From Dethiosulfovibrio peptidovorans DSM 11002 (GTDB lineage: Bacteria; Synergistota; Synergistia; Synergistales; Dethiosulfovibrionaceae), in the NCBI RefSeq assembly GCF_000172975.1, contig NZ_ABTR02000001.1:372001-436000 (forward strand): DNA of 64,000 nucleotides, read 5' to 3'. Position 1 is the first letter of the stretch, and each line of letters starts with the position of its first letter. The position numbers and the translations under genes are program-made. Below the pieces are notes generated by a model. That model was not told the DNA's origin. It worked only from the letters and a program-made list of their open reading frames with translations, and did no database searches. This document shows positions 20,499 through 29,976 of this stretch, piece by piece.

Positions 20499-21446
20499 TT
20501 AGATTTCATCTCCTAACAAACCGTTCCAAAACCGATCCTCCGAAAGTCCTCGCCACCATTCCATAAAAAAGACCTTCTCGGAGGAAAAACGGTCTGTCAA
20601 TGAATTCCGAAAGGCTTTCACGTCCGATTCGATCTTGCGAAATCCCCTGAGATGGCCGAAATAAACCCTGGTCCTCTCCTTTTCATCCTCCAGAAAAATC
20701 GGCAGCCACTCGATCCAGAGGTCCAGATCGTGGATAAGCCCCAGTCTATCCTGCATCTCCTTCAGGATAGAGATGGACTTTTTGAAGCCTCCCCCTATGG
20801 CAGGATCGTATATCTCCATGGTATAGCGAAGCCTTTTGCCGTCTTTTCTCAGGCGATGCCACAAATCTCGATTGTATCCGCTTCGCACGAAGGCATCGTG
20901 ACCGACGACCCTCAACGTCCTGTCATCCAGAGCCAAGTCTATCCACTCCCTGGGGAAATCGTCTTCTCTGCCGTCGTCCAGGTAGCTTTTACCCATCAGA
21001 GGGCTTAGGCGATCGCTCACCGCAGCCCAGAGATTCCACCGAAGGGAACTTTCGACGACATCCAATAAAAAAGGATTCAAGGCCTCCCTCCTCTGCCTCA
21101 GTCTGAGAGAAAGTCTAGCGATCCCTACGGTTCCATCGTAGCCGCATTTTTCCTCGTCGGATAGAAATTCCATCCTAACATCCAGATCTCTGGCCTCTCC
21201 CAAACCTCTGCCGAGCTCCCTGAATTTCCTTCTCCATCCCTTGAGATCCAATTCGGAGAACAGACCATCCATTAGCTCCAATACCGATCGAATCCTTCTG
21301 GTCGCCACCCTAGCCTTATGAAGCCACTCTACATCGGGATCTCCGGATATAAGCTTTTCCGAGCTTTTCCTCAAAACCTCCATGTGGGTCAGCAGGATTC
21401 TGCCGCAGTACGAGTCGTGTCTCTCACGCTCTTTCACGTCACTCAT
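20499..21446 (-). CDS. CHAD-domain protein
   Basis: 315 residues, all-helical. Seen: VEWLHKARVATRRIRSVLELM near the N-terminus and WHRLRKDGKRLRYTMEI in the second half, the conserved His/Lys/Arg helices of the CHAD fold that bind polyphosphate. Overlaps ppk1 by 8 bp and precedes ppx by 15 bp. Likely a polyphosphate-granule binding or regulatory protein. No CYTH domain is attached. Confidence 0.9.
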   Translation of the reverse strand: MSDVKERERHDSYCGRILLTHMEVLRKSSEKLISGDPDVEWLHKARVATRRIRSVLELMDGLFSELDLKGWRRKFRELGRGLGEARDLDVRMEFLSDEEKCGYDGTVGIARLSLRLRQRREALNPFLLDVVESSLRWNLWAAVSDRLSPLMGKSYLDDGREDDFPREWIDLALDDRTLRVVGHDAFVRSGYNRDLWHRLRKDGKRLRYTMEIYDPAIGGGFKKSISILKEMQDRLGLIHDLDLWIEWLPIFLEDEKERTRVYFGHLRGFRKIESDVKAFRNSLTDRFSSEKVFFMEWWRGLSEDRFWNGLLGDEI

Positions 21447-23565
21447 CCTCCAAGACAGGATTCCAACCCTCTCGATGGTCCATCATCCACCTCTGAGAAT
21501 CGAAAGCATATCCCCCGTCCGAACATGAGACCTTGATGTAACTTCCGTCGGGCAGGAGCTCCCAGGCATTGGCGGTATCCTCCAGATGTCTCATCAGGAG
21601 ATCGTCCACAAGAGAACGACGGAGATTCGGATCCTCGATGGGAGTCAGAACCTCGACCCTTCTGTCCAGATTCCTGGGCATTATATCGGCACTACCTATA
21701 AAAAGTTCGTCATCCCCTCCGTTTCGAAAATAGAACATCCTAGCGTGTTCGAGAAACCGGCCCACCAGGGACGTAACCCTGATGTTCTCACTGATACCGG
21801 GTAATCCGGGTCTAAGACAGCATATCCCCCTCACCTGGAGATCCACCTTGACCCCTGCGATGGATGCGCTGTACAGGGCCCTGATGCTCTTAGGATCAAC
21901 CAGCTGATTCATCTTAAAGGCGATATACCCGTCTCCATCGCTCTTTTGTCTCTCTATCTCCCTGTATATCCTGCTGATTATTCCTTTTCTAGTCGTCATA
22001 GGGGAGACCAGAATTTTTCTGTAATCCTGCTGGTGGGAGAAGCCGGTCATGGCGTTGAAAAGCTCGGTTACGTCGGCACATATGGCGGAACGAGAGGTAA
22101 AAAAACCCAGATCGGCGTATACCTTGGCGGTCCCAGGATTGTAGTTACCCGTACCTATATGGACGTAACGACGGAGCCTGTTCTGTTCCCTTCTTATGAC
22201 CAGACATAGCTTGGCATGAATCTTAAAGCCCAACAGACCGTAGACGACGTGTACGCCGGCGTCCTCGAGTGCTTTAGCCCACACTATGTTCTGCTCCTCG
22301 TCGAACCGGGCCTTCAGCTCCACCACGACCGTCACCTGTTTGCCGTTACGACGAGCCTCCATCAGAGCCGCCACTATGGGGGAGTTCGAACCGGTTCTGT
22401 ACAGAGTTTGCTTTATCGCCAGTACGTTCGGATCCGAAGCGGCGCGCCTTATGAAATCCAAGACCGGGGAGAAGCTATCGTAGGGGTGATAGAACACCAA
22501 ATCCCTTTTCTTTATCTGAGGAAGTAACGGCTCTACTCCCGATAGAGGATAGGGCAACCTGGGGCGAAAGGGCTCGTCCTTCAAGTCAGGCCTGTCCAAT
22601 CCGGCCAACTGCATTATACGGGACATCCCCATCTGTCTCTTACATCGGAATATCTGCCACTTCTCGAGGTGGAGCCGTCCCATCAGGAAATGGCGCATCT
22701 CCTTTGGCATGTCGGAGGAGATCTCAAGCCTCACGACGTTGGCGAAATGACGCCGTTCGACCCCTTCCACCACGGCCTCCATGAGATCGCCTGCATCGTC
22801 CTCGGCGATCTCGATATCGGCGTTTCTGGTGATACGGAACAGATGGGCCTCCAAAACACGGTATCCGGGAAAAAGCGTGTCTATGTGGGCTTTTACCAGC
22901 TCCTCTATCCAGAGAGACTCTCCACCGCTCCTGAAAGTAAGCCCCAACTTACGGTAGACGGAGAACTCGCTGCCGGTGAGAACTGCGACGAATGGTTTGA
23001 AACTATCAGGGACCTTTACCCTAGCGAAGTGAATGGCCTCGCCGGGATCCTGAAGCATCACGAGAAAGTTAAGGCTAAGATTGGATATCTTGGGAAAGGG
23101 CCTTCCGGGATCTATGGCCATAGGGGTTATAACCGGAAAGATCTCCTTTATAAAATACCTCCTCAGACCTTCTTTGACGTCCTCGGAGATCTCGGCGTAA
23201 TTTTTTATCGGAATTCCCTTTTCCAGCAGCTCGGCCTTCAGATTATCCCAACAGCTATCCGCCCGATCCAACAGATAAGACAGCCTGGAACGTATCGCCA
23301 TCAGCTGATCAGCCGGAGACAACCCGTCTACCGAAAGTTCCTTGACCCCCTCTATGTATTGTTGCACCAGCCCGGACACGCGGACCATGAAAAACTCGTC
23401 CAGGTTGTTATGGAAGATGGACAGAAACTTGACCCTTTCCAGAAGAGGATTATCTCTGTCCATGGCCTCTACCAGAACCTTCTCGTCAAAATCTATCCAG
23501 TTAAGCTCTCTGTTGATATATAGATCGGGGTTGTGTAAATCGGGCAGATTTTTCGAATCGGACAT
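21439..23565 (-). CDS. ppk1: Polyphosphate kinase 1
   Basis: 708 residues, the usual Ppk1 length. Seen: N-terminal YINRELNWIDFDEKVL, phospholipase-D-like catalytic halves with KARFDEEQNIVWAKALE, the HxK-type GFKIHAKLCL, HIGTGNYNPGTAKVYADLG (active-site His region), and a second RRVEVLTPI end motif. Makes polyphosphate from ATP reversibly at the membrane or in granules. Start after AGGGAGGGT. First gene of the ppk1-CHAD-ppx-amidohydrolase operon, divergent from the PPK2 gene; the 177 bp between hold an AT-rich promoter region with TATAAT (23606-23611, + strand). Confidence 0.96.
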   Translation of the reverse strand: MSDSKNLPDLHNPDLYINRELNWIDFDEKVLVEAMDRDNPLLERVKFLSIFHNNLDEFFMVRVSGLVQQYIEGVKELSVDGLSPADQLMAIRSRLSYLLDRADSCWDNLKAELLEKGIPIKNYAEISEDVKEGLRRYFIKEIFPVITPMAIDPGRPFPKISNLSLNFLVMLQDPGEAIHFARVKVPDSFKPFVAVLTGSEFSVYRKLGLTFRSGGESLWIEELVKAHIDTLFPGYRVLEAHLFRITRNADIEIAEDDAGDLMEAVVEGVERRHFANVVRLEISSDMPKEMRHFLMGRLHLEKWQIFRCKRQMGMSRIMQLAGLDRPDLKDEPFRPRLPYPLSGVEPLLPQIKKRDLVFYHPYDSFSPVLDFIRRAASDPNVLAIKQTLYRTGSNSPIVAALMEARRNGKQVTVVVELKARFDEEQNIVWAKALEDAGVHVVYGLLGFKIHAKLCLVIRREQNRLRRYVHIGTGNYNPGTAKVYADLGFFTSRSAICADVTELFNAMTGFSHQQDYRKILVSPMTTRKGIISRIYREIERQKSDGDGYIAFKMNQLVDPKSIRALYSASIAGVKVDLQVRGICCLRPGLPGISENIRVTSLVGRFLEHARMFYFRNGGDDELFIGSADIMPRNLDRRVEVLTPIEDPNLRRSLVDDLLMRHLEDTANAWELLPDGSYIKVSCSDGGYAFDSQRWMMDHREGWNPVLEDE

Positions 23566-23742
23566 GTGTACCCTCCCTCTCTCGTCAAAAGGACGATAAA
23601 AAAGCTATAATGAAAATACCGCTATAAATAGAACTAGGCTATCGAGCTCTTTGTGTCAAGGGCTGGGACCTTAAAACAGTCTACAGCCACATCGATAAAT
23701 TCAAAGTTACAGAGAGGTAAAAATGAAGGAGGTGCCCCCGAG

Positions 23743-25266
23743 ATGTTGGACAAGATAGATCTTTCCAGAAAACTGAATAAAGAGAATTTCTCAGACATGA
23801 AAGACGACCTCACCAAGAGACTGGGAGAGCTCCAGAGAGGACAGAGAGATGCCGATATCCCTGTAATGGTGGTGTTCGAGGGATGGGAGGGATCCGGTAA
23901 AGGGGCACTCATGAACGAACTCATATTGCCCCTGGACCCTAGAGGTTTCTCAGTATACAACGTGACGGATACGATCGTCTCCGATAAATTCTACCCTCCT
24001 ATGTACCACTTTTGGAAGATGCAGCCTCCGGGAGGGAGGATGGCCATCTACAACCGCTCGTGGTACAGAGAGGCTATGGACTCGTGGCGGTTGAACGAAA
24101 AGGACGGAGCGGCACTTATAGCAGAGAAAATGGAGGAGATAAGATCCTTCGAACGGCAGATCGTAAACGGCGAAACCCTGCTGATAAAGCTGTTTCTCCA
24201 CATAAACAGATCCGAACAGAAGAAAAGGCTGAAACGGCTGAAGAAAAACGACCTGGCCCAGGAGGTACGGGACAAAGAGGGGCTCAACGCCTACAAAGAC
24301 TACGACGACATAATGCCGGTGATGGAGACCATCATAAGGGAAAGCGATCGAGCCTACGCTCCGTGGACGATAGTGGAAGCACACGACAGACGATTCGCTA
24401 CGGCTAAGGTCCTGTCCACCGTAGCCCGGGCGCTAGAGGAGCGTCTGGACAGGACGAATCCTGCTCCCGTTCACGTAGGACAAACCGAGACCAGCGATCT
24501 GGAGGAGAAAATCGACACCCCGACGGTTTTATCCAATGTCGACCTATCTCTGGACATACCGAAAAAAGAATACTCGAAAAAACTCTCGTCCCTTCAAGAG
24601 AGGATAAGAGAGATGGAATACGCCCTATATCGGGAAAGACGGCCGATGATAGTGGCGTTCGAGGGTTGGGACGCAGCGGGAAAAGGGGGCTGCATAAAGA
24701 GACTCACCCAGAAGATGGACCCCCGAGGTTATCAGGTAATCCCTGTAGGAGCTCCCAACGACCTTGAGAAAAAACACCATTATCTATGGCGGTTTTGGGA
24801 GGCTTTTCCCAAAGCTGGTCACGTAGCCATATTCGATAGAACCTGGTATGGGAGGGTACTGGTGGAGAGGATCGAGGGGTTCTGCTCCCCTATCGAGTGG
24901 AAGAGAGCTTACAGCGAGATAAACGAGATGGAGAAACAATGGCACGATTTCGGAGCGGTTCTCGTGAAATTCTGGCTTCAGATAGACAAAGAGGAACAGC
25001 TGAATCGTTTCCAGGCTAGAGAAGAGGACGAGGACAAGCAGTGGAAGATAACGGAAGAGGACTGGAGAAACAGGGAAAAATGGGACCAATACGAGAAAGC
25101 AGTGGAGGAGATGCTCTGGCGCACCAGCACCACCTACGCTCCCTGGACTATCGTCGAGGCCAACTCGAAATTACACGCAAGGATAAAGGTTCTCCAGACC
25201 GTTCTCTACGCCGGACTAGAGGCATTGAGACCGATGGCCCTGTCTAAAAAGACAGAACCGAGGTAA
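23743..25266 (+). CDS. pap: Double-domain PPK2 (polyphosphate:AMP phosphotransferase type)
   Basis: 507 residues from the ATG at 23743, preceded by AAGGAGGTG; an in-frame start 90 bp upstream has no site. Two fused PPK2 domains: about 1-240 with Walker A GWEGSGKGA, Walker B-like YNRSWY, and about 270-500 with GWDAAGKGG and FDRTWYGRVLVERI. Fused class II PPK2 enzymes phosphorylate AMP to ADP using polyphosphate. Divergent from ppk1, completing a polyphosphate economy: synthesis, storage, hydrolysis, nucleotide recharge. The class II assignment rests on the fusion architecture. Confidence 0.92.
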   Translation: MLDKIDLSRKLNKENFSDMKDDLTKRLGELQRGQRDADIPVMVVFEGWEGSGKGALMNELILPLDPRGFSVYNVTDTIVSDKFYPPMYHFWKMQPPGGRMAIYNRSWYREAMDSWRLNEKDGAALIAEKMEEIRSFERQIVNGETLLIKLFLHINRSEQKKRLKRLKKNDLAQEVRDKEGLNAYKDYDDIMPVMETIIRESDRAYAPWTIVEAHDRRFATAKVLSTVARALEERLDRTNPAPVHVGQTETSDLEEKIDTPTVLSNVDLSLDIPKKEYSKKLSSLQERIREMEYALYRERRPMIVAFEGWDAAGKGGCIKRLTQKMDPRGYQVIPVGAPNDLEKKHHYLWRFWEAFPKAGHVAIFDRTWYGRVLVERIEGFCSPIEWKRAYSEINEMEKQWHDFGAVLVKFWLQIDKEEQLNRFQAREEDEDKQWKITEEDWRNREKWDQYEKAVEEMLWRTSTTYAPWTIVEANSKLHARIKVLQTVLYAGLEALRPMALSKKTEPR

Positions 25267-25312
25267 CATCCATCCGAACCTCACCGAGGACAAGACAAAG
25301 GAGGTAACCTAG

Positions 25313-25900
25313 TTGAGAAAAACGATCATATCCATAACCCTGCTGATATCTGTTCTTATAGCGACTTCCGTCCAGGCAGCGGAGTACTCGGCCACCATGG
25401 TCACGAAGAGTTCGGAAGGGACCTTCAAAGCCAAGATATTCGTCAAGGGAAAATGGCACCGGCACGAACAACCGGAGGCGGTGATCCTCTTTGACGAGGA
25501 AACAGGCAAGACCTACTCCATAGTACCGGCAGAGAAAATCTACATCGAGATGGGAGAGGACGAGGAAAGCGAGGAGAGCCAATCGACCCTAAACTCCCCT
25601 GAGGATTTGAAAATGGAGGTAGGACAGACCATGTCCGACGAGGACGGAAAAATAGAGAGGCTTCCGTCGGAGACCGTCGGAAAGTATAGATGCGACGTAT
25701 ACAGACACACCCCCCAGGAGGAGGGATTCGGACCTTCCACCATATGGTTCTCCCCCAAACTCAAGACCGCCGTCAAGGCCGTGTCGGAGACTCCTATGGG
25801 AACGATCACAATGGAATACGTCGATATAGAGGAAGGACCTCAGGACGAAAAACTGTTTACCATACCCGAGGGTTACAGTAAAATGGAGCTCAATTTCTGA
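25313..25900 (+). CDS. Secreted DUF4412-like / lipoprotein-carrier-like protein
   Basis: 195 residues with a clear signal peptide (MRKTIISITLLISVLIATSVQAA, cut after QAA). The start is TTG after AGGAGGTAA. The mature part is beta-rich (FKAKIFVKGKWHRHEQ, YRCDVYRHTPQEEGFGPSTIWFSPKLK, MEYVDIEEGPQDEKLFTIPEGYSKM), matching periplasmic DUF4412 proteins related in fold to LolA/LolB. Follows the PPK2 gene by 46 bp and ends at a terminator, so the two may be co-transcribed. Confidence 0.75.
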   Translation: MRKTIISITLLISVLIATSVQAAEYSATMVTKSSEGTFKAKIFVKGKWHRHEQPEAVILFDEETGKTYSIVPAEKIYIEMGEDEESEESQSTLNSPEDLKMEVGQTMSDEDGKIERLPSETVGKYRCDVYRHTPQEEGFGPSTIWFSPKLKTAVKAVSETPMGTITMEYVDIEEGPQDEKLFTIPEGYSKMELNF

Positions 25901-25909
25901 TATAACCGG

Positions 25910-25941
25910 ACCGGAGCCTAAGGCTAAGGCTCCGGTTTTTT
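25910..25941 (+). terminator. Rho-independent terminator
   Basis: ACCGGAGCCT pairs exactly with AGGCTCCGGT and is followed by T6, 10 bp after the DUF4412-like stop. Confidence 0.9.
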
Positions 25942-26050
25942 GTCGAAGTATTTCGGACCAGGTACTATGAATAGACGCTTTTTATCGTATAATGATAACT
26001 CCCTGTAGCCCCAAGAGGTTAGAGACAAGAGTAAAAAAGGAGGAATCATC

Positions 26051-27076
26051 GTGGAGAGAAGAGAAGCCGCGATAGCTCATGTAAGTTACCATTTGCCGGA
26101 AAGAAAACTGACGAACCGGGATCTGGTGGAGGAATTCGGTACCTGGACGGAACACAAGATAAAGAGCAAGACCGGCATAGACGAAAGGCCCATAGCCGGA
26201 GAAGACGAGACGGCATCGGTCCTCGGGACCGCCGCGGCGGAGAGGCTTTTCCAGGAATCGGGCACACCTAGGGAATCGGTGGACATGCTCCTTCTCTGCA
26301 CCGAGACACCGGATTACATAATGCCTTCCACCGCCTGCATCGTCCACGATAAGCTGGGGCTAAGAAAGGACTGCGGCGCCTTGGATTACAATCTGGGATG
26401 CTCCGGCTACGTTTACGGACTCTACATGGCCTCGGCCATGGTCAAATCGGGCATGGCCGAAAAGGTGCTCCTTATCACCGGAGACGTCCTTACCAGATAC
26501 GTCCATCCCGGGGACAAGAGCACCAGGACGATCTTCGGAGACGGCTTTACTGCGACCCTTGTTTCGACCGAACCGGAAGAAGCGCCCGGGACAATAGGCA
26601 GATTCGTCCTCGGAACCGACGGAGCAGGTCACGGCAACCTTATAATACCAGCCGGCGGAACGGTCTCTCCCTGTTGCGAAGAGACCAAGGAGCTGTACAC
26701 GAACCGATACGGGAACTCCAGGACCAAGGAAAACCTGTACATGAACGGACCGGAGGTTTTCGCCTTCGCTGTCAGAGAGGTTCCACCGGTGATAGAGAGA
26801 TGTCTCTCGAACAACGGGCTCTCCATGGAAGAAATCGACCTGTTCGTCTTCCATCAGGCGACCCACATGATGTTGGAGAAACTGCGGGAGACAATGGAGA
26901 TACCGGAGGAACGGTTCGTCGTGGACATGGAGGAAACGGGGAACACCGTCAGCTCATCGATACCCCTGGCCTTGAGAAGAGCGCAGGATTCGGGGAGGCT
27001 GGGAAAAGGCGATACCGTCCTCGTCTGCGGTTTCGGAGTAGGCTACTCCTGGGGCGCCACGGTTATCCAAATGTAA
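26051..27076 (+). CDS. 3-oxoacyl-ACP synthase III (FabH-like ketosynthase)
   Basis: 341 residues; GTG start after AAGGAGGAATC. Thiolase-fold catalytic triad seen: Cys in LDYNLGCSGYVYGL, His in VFHQATHMMLEKL, Asn in EETGNTVSSSIPLAL. Family knowledge: condenses acyl-CoA with malonyl-ACP to start fatty acid synthesis, or makes modified acyl chains. No other fab genes adjoin, so it may serve a specialised substrate. A TATAAT at 25988-25993 is a likely -10. Ends at a long palindromic terminator. Confidence 0.9.
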   Translation: MERREAAIAHVSYHLPERKLTNRDLVEEFGTWTEHKIKSKTGIDERPIAGEDETASVLGTAAAERLFQESGTPRESVDMLLLCTETPDYIMPSTACIVHDKLGLRKDCGALDYNLGCSGYVYGLYMASAMVKSGMAEKVLLITGDVLTRYVHPGDKSTRTIFGDGFTATLVSTEPEEAPGTIGRFVLGTDGAGHGNLIIPAGGTVSPCCEETKELYTNRYGNSRTKENLYMNGPEVFAFAVREVPPVIERCLSNNGLSMEEIDLFVFHQATHMMLEKLRETMEIPEERFVVDMEETGNTVSSSIPLALRRAQDSGRLGKGDTVLVCGFGVGYSWGATVIQM

Positions 27077-27077
27077 C

Positions 27078-27120
27078 AGATAAACGAGGCGTGGTCCGCG
27101 GGACCACGCCTCGTTTATCT
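27078..27120. terminator. Bidirectional 20-bp hairpin terminator
   Basis: Bases 27078-27097 are the exact reverse complement of 27101-27120 with a 3-nt loop (gcg). It serves the convergent ketosynthase and DUF1846 genes and includes the last codons of the latter. Confidence 0.85.
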
Positions 27121-28629
27121 ATCGAAAAGACAACGAGAGGCAAAACAGGGATCGCTGGTGAGGTTCACCCCCAATTTACGGAAAGCGACCTCGTCTCCTG
27201 GCAAGGGAATATGGGAGAGGTGAACCTCGCAGTTCTCCAATTCCCTGAGTTTCTCCACCGCCTCGGCCGCGACAGGATTGGTAGCCGCACAGATGCTGAG
27301 GGCGGTCATCGTCTCCTCCAGATCCAACCCTAACATCTTGTCTCCCAAGATATCCTTCTTTAGGTGCCCCAGAGAATCTATGACGTTTATGGAGAGAAGG
27401 TCGATCCCGTCGGGAATGCCGGCCAGTATCTTCACAGCGTTTATGACCAGGCTGGACGCGGCGTGAAACAGATGGGAGTTCTTTCCAGTCACGACCGTGC
27501 CGTCCGCGAGTTCCATGGCTGCACCGGAGAAGACCCCGTCGGCCCCCTTCCCCTTGGCCTTTGCGCCCCGAGCGGCATTCCTGGCGGGGATCACCACCGA
27601 ACGATCCTCCGGCTTCACCCCTAGTTCCTCCATCAGGATGGATACCTTCTGCACCGCCGCCTTCTCCACGGCCCCGGACTGGTAGTCGCAGGAGTAATGA
27701 AAATATCGGCGTATTATCTCCTGGGTCGCCGCCGTTCGAACCGCATCGTCGTCGTCTATACCGAAGAAAATCTGGTTGACCCCCATGTCGGTAGGAGAGC
27801 GATAGCGGGAGCGTTCTCCGGTTATCTTCTCCAGGATATGCCTGAGCAGGGGGAAGGCGTCGAGATCCCTGTTGTAGTTTACCGTCCTCTCGTCGTATTC
27901 CTCCAGATGAAAATGATCGATCAGGTTCACGTCTCCAATGTCTGCCGTAGCGGCCTCGTATGCTACGTTGACAGGGTGCTTCAAAGGCATATTCCAGACG
28001 GGGAAGGTCTCGAACTTGGCGTAACCAGCCCTGACACCCCTCCCGTGCTCGTGATACAGCTGTGAAAGACAGGTAGCCAGCTTTCCGCTTCCTGGCCCGG
28101 GAGCGGTAACCACCACTACCGGTCTCTCCGTCTCGATATAGGGGTTGGCCCCGTAACCCTCGGGGCTTACTATGGTATCCACGTCGGTAGGATATCCTTT
28201 TGTGGACCTATGGACGTAGACCTTGACCCCTCTGTGCTCAAGCTTATTTCTGAACATGATTGCCGCAGGCTGATCGTCGAAACGGGTTATCACGACGGCC
28301 CCTATCGCAATATCCCTCTCTGTCAGGTCGTCTATTATCTTGAGAACGTCCATGTCGTAGGTGATGCCGAAATCGGCCCTCATCTTCTTTCTCTCGATAT
28401 CCCCGGCGTATATACATATCACGACCTCGAGCTGATCTCTGAATCTCTCAAGGAGCTTCATCTTCACGTTCGGTTCAAAACCGGGCAGAACCCTGGCGGC
28501 GTGATAGTCAAACATGAGTTTTCCCCCGAACTCTATATAAAGCTTGTTGTCAAATTCCTCCATTCGACGTAGGATCGCGTCCGTCTGCCGCCTGAGATAT
28601 TTCTCCGAGTCGAATCCGTACCTGACCAT
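27115..28629 (-). CDS. DUF1846 family protein
   Basis: 504 residues from the ATG at 28629, the usual DUF1846 length; upstream codons to 28698 lack a ribosome site. Seen: GFDSEKYLRRQTDAILRRM at the N-terminus, nucleotide-binding-like VVVVTAPGPGSGKLATCLSQLYHE with a GSGK loop, and VVIPARNAARGAKAKGKGADG. Structures of the family show an ATP-dependent-looking fold, but function is unknown. Common in anaerobes. Stand-alone between two terminators. Confidence 0.9.
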   Translation of the reverse strand: MVRYGFDSEKYLRRQTDAILRRMEEFDNKLYIEFGGKLMFDYHAARVLPGFEPNVKMKLLERFRDQLEVVICIYAGDIERKKMRADFGITYDMDVLKIIDDLTERDIAIGAVVITRFDDQPAAIMFRNKLEHRGVKVYVHRSTKGYPTDVDTIVSPEGYGANPYIETERPVVVVTAPGPGSGKLATCLSQLYHEHGRGVRAGYAKFETFPVWNMPLKHPVNVAYEAATADIGDVNLIDHFHLEEYDERTVNYNRDLDAFPLLRHILEKITGERSRYRSPTDMGVNQIFFGIDDDDAVRTAATQEIIRRYFHYSCDYQSGAVEKAAVQKVSILMEELGVKPEDRSVVIPARNAARGAKAKGKGADGVFSGAAMELADGTVVTGKNSHLFHAASSLVINAVKILAGIPDGIDLLSINVIDSLGHLKKDILGDKMLGLDLEETMTALSICAATNPVAAEAVEKLRELENCEVHLSHIPLPGDEVAFRKLGVNLTSDPCFASRCLFDR

Positions 28630-28700
28630 AAAGAGCCCCCCAAGGTCCTTAAAATAGCGCCTAGCTCCTACGCTTCCGGTCCATCGTTGCGATATCAACG

Positions 28701-28733
28701 AAAGAGGACAGACGAAAACGCCTGTCCCCTTTA
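28701..28733 (-). terminator. Terminator after betaine-type binding protein gene
   Basis: AAAGAGGACAG (28701-28711) pairs with CTGTCCCCTTT (28722-28732) with one mismatch. It lies 26 bp past the stop of the 28759 gene. Confidence 0.55.
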
Positions 28734-28758
28734 TATTTCCCTATCCCTCGGTATATAT

Positions 28759-29784
28759 CTAGAGTTTTTCCTTTTTCAAGGCCGCTTCCACTTTTTCTAT
28801 CCTGGAATCGTTGGCAATGGGGAACCAGTTCTTCCACTGATCGGGGTAGTTTTTCAAGAACCAGATAGCCCCTTTTTCGATGGAGGTGTTGTTTTCCTCC
28901 ACGTAGGCCAAAGCAGCGTTGGTCTGACTGAGAGTAGACTCATAATTGGCCAATATAGTGACGGCCTGAGGGCATTTCTCGATTAATGCCGTACTGACCC
29001 CTATGTGTACCTTAGAGGGAGGGAAGGCACAATCGTAGGTCTTCTCGTCCCATTTTATATGCTCGTAGGCTGGCTCCTCCAACATGGTCATATCCAACAT
29101 CCCCATGAGAGGAGTGGGCTCCCAGTAGTAGGCGAAAACCGGCTCGCCCTTCTCGTAAGCCGAGAATATGGCGGTCGCCAGAGCGGCGGAGGAACCGGCG
29201 CTGAAGTTCTCGTAGTATTCGTCAAGCCCATAGGCCTTCAGCTTGACCGTGTTCACCGTGTAGGTAACCCAGCCGGTCGGACCGTTGTAGAAACGTCCCT
29301 TGCCCTTGTCTCCTCCAGCCTTAGGAACAAAAAGATCCTTGTATTTCTTCAGGTCCTCGACGGTCTTGAGATCAGGAGCCATGGGTTCTATCCCTCTCTC
29401 GGGATCTCCCTCGACGACATAGGTAGGCACGTACCATCCCTGAACGGCGTCCGGATAGGTGGTCCCGAGATCGAGAACCTTGCCTTCGTTCAACAGCTTT
29501 TCCCAAGATTCCTTTATGTTGTCGGACCAAATCTCGGTGGTAGCGTCTACATCGCCTCTGGACATGCCCATCAAGATAGGCATGGTCTCGGCGAACTCGT
29601 ACTCGACCTCCACATCCAGAGCGTGTTCCAGAACGAAACCGACGATCCTGTTATGAAGCTGAACGCTATCCCAGCTGAAATCACCCATCTTGATGGTGGG
29701 GACCTTTGCCGCCATGGCGGGAAGGGACATGAAACACATAAGGGCCGCCAGAAAACCTATCACGTAACGATTACGATATGGCAT
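28759..29784 (-). CDS. Glycine betaine/choline-type ABC substrate-binding protein (orphan)
   Basis: 341 residues with signal peptide (VIGFLAALMCFMSLPAMAA). OpuAC/ProX-type fold: IKMGDFSWDSVQLHNRIVGF, MGMSRGDVDATTEIWSDNIKESW, FNGPTGW-like RFYNGPTGWV, and an aromatic-rich YYWEPTPLMG binding region. It would bind quaternary amines or related zwitterions in the periplasm. No permease or ATPase gene is adjacent, so it must work with a transporter encoded elsewhere. An AT-rich palindrome overlaps its promoter. Confidence 0.88.
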   Translation of the reverse strand: MPYRNRYVIGFLAALMCFMSLPAMAAKVPTIKMGDFSWDSVQLHNRIVGFVLEHALDVEVEYEFAETMPILMGMSRGDVDATTEIWSDNIKESWEKLLNEGKVLDLGTTYPDAVQGWYVPTYVVEGDPERGIEPMAPDLKTVEDLKKYKDLFVPKAGGDKGKGRFYNGPTGWVTYTVNTVKLKAYGLDEYYENFSAGSSAALATAIFSAYEKGEPVFAYYWEPTPLMGMLDMTMLEEPAYEHIKWDEKTYDCAFPPSKVHIGVSTALIEKCPQAVTILANYESTLSQTNAALAYVEENNTSIEKGAIWFLKNYPDQWKNWFPIANDSRIEKVEAALKKEKL

Positions 29785-29882
29785 TGCATACCTCCTTTGG
29801 GGCTATGGCCGCCTAAACGACCTTCATAAATACCGATTGAAAAACATAAAGAAAAAGGGAAAGGGAATTTATTGACTACATG

Positions 29883-29904
29883 ATAAATAAACTCTATTTA
29901 TTAT
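29883..29904 (-). promoter_or_regulatory. Promoter with AT palindrome
   Basis: ATAAATA (29883-29889) and TATTTAT (29895-29901) form an inverted repeat beside a minus-strand TATAAT (RC of attata, about 29899-29904), ~115 bp upstream of the binding-protein start. The long AT-rich leader has no ORF. Confidence 0.4.
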
Positions 29905-29930
29905 ACCATCGATACCATGAGAGGTCAAAA

Positions 29931-29966
29931 AAAGGCGCTCCGTCAGGAGAACGGGGCGCCTATTTT
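29931..29966 (-). terminator. Terminator of serA-serC-DUF1015 operon
   Basis: AGGCGC...CCGT pairs with ACGG...GCGCCT; minus transcripts end in a run of seven Ts. It starts 11 bp after the DUF1015 stop. Confidence 0.75.
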
Positions 29967-29976
29967 CTAGCTTAAT

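Noticed and set aside
22669-23523. 284-residue plus-strand ORF opposite ppk1
   Set aside because: No ribosome site or motif; ppk1 motifs lie in the minus frame.
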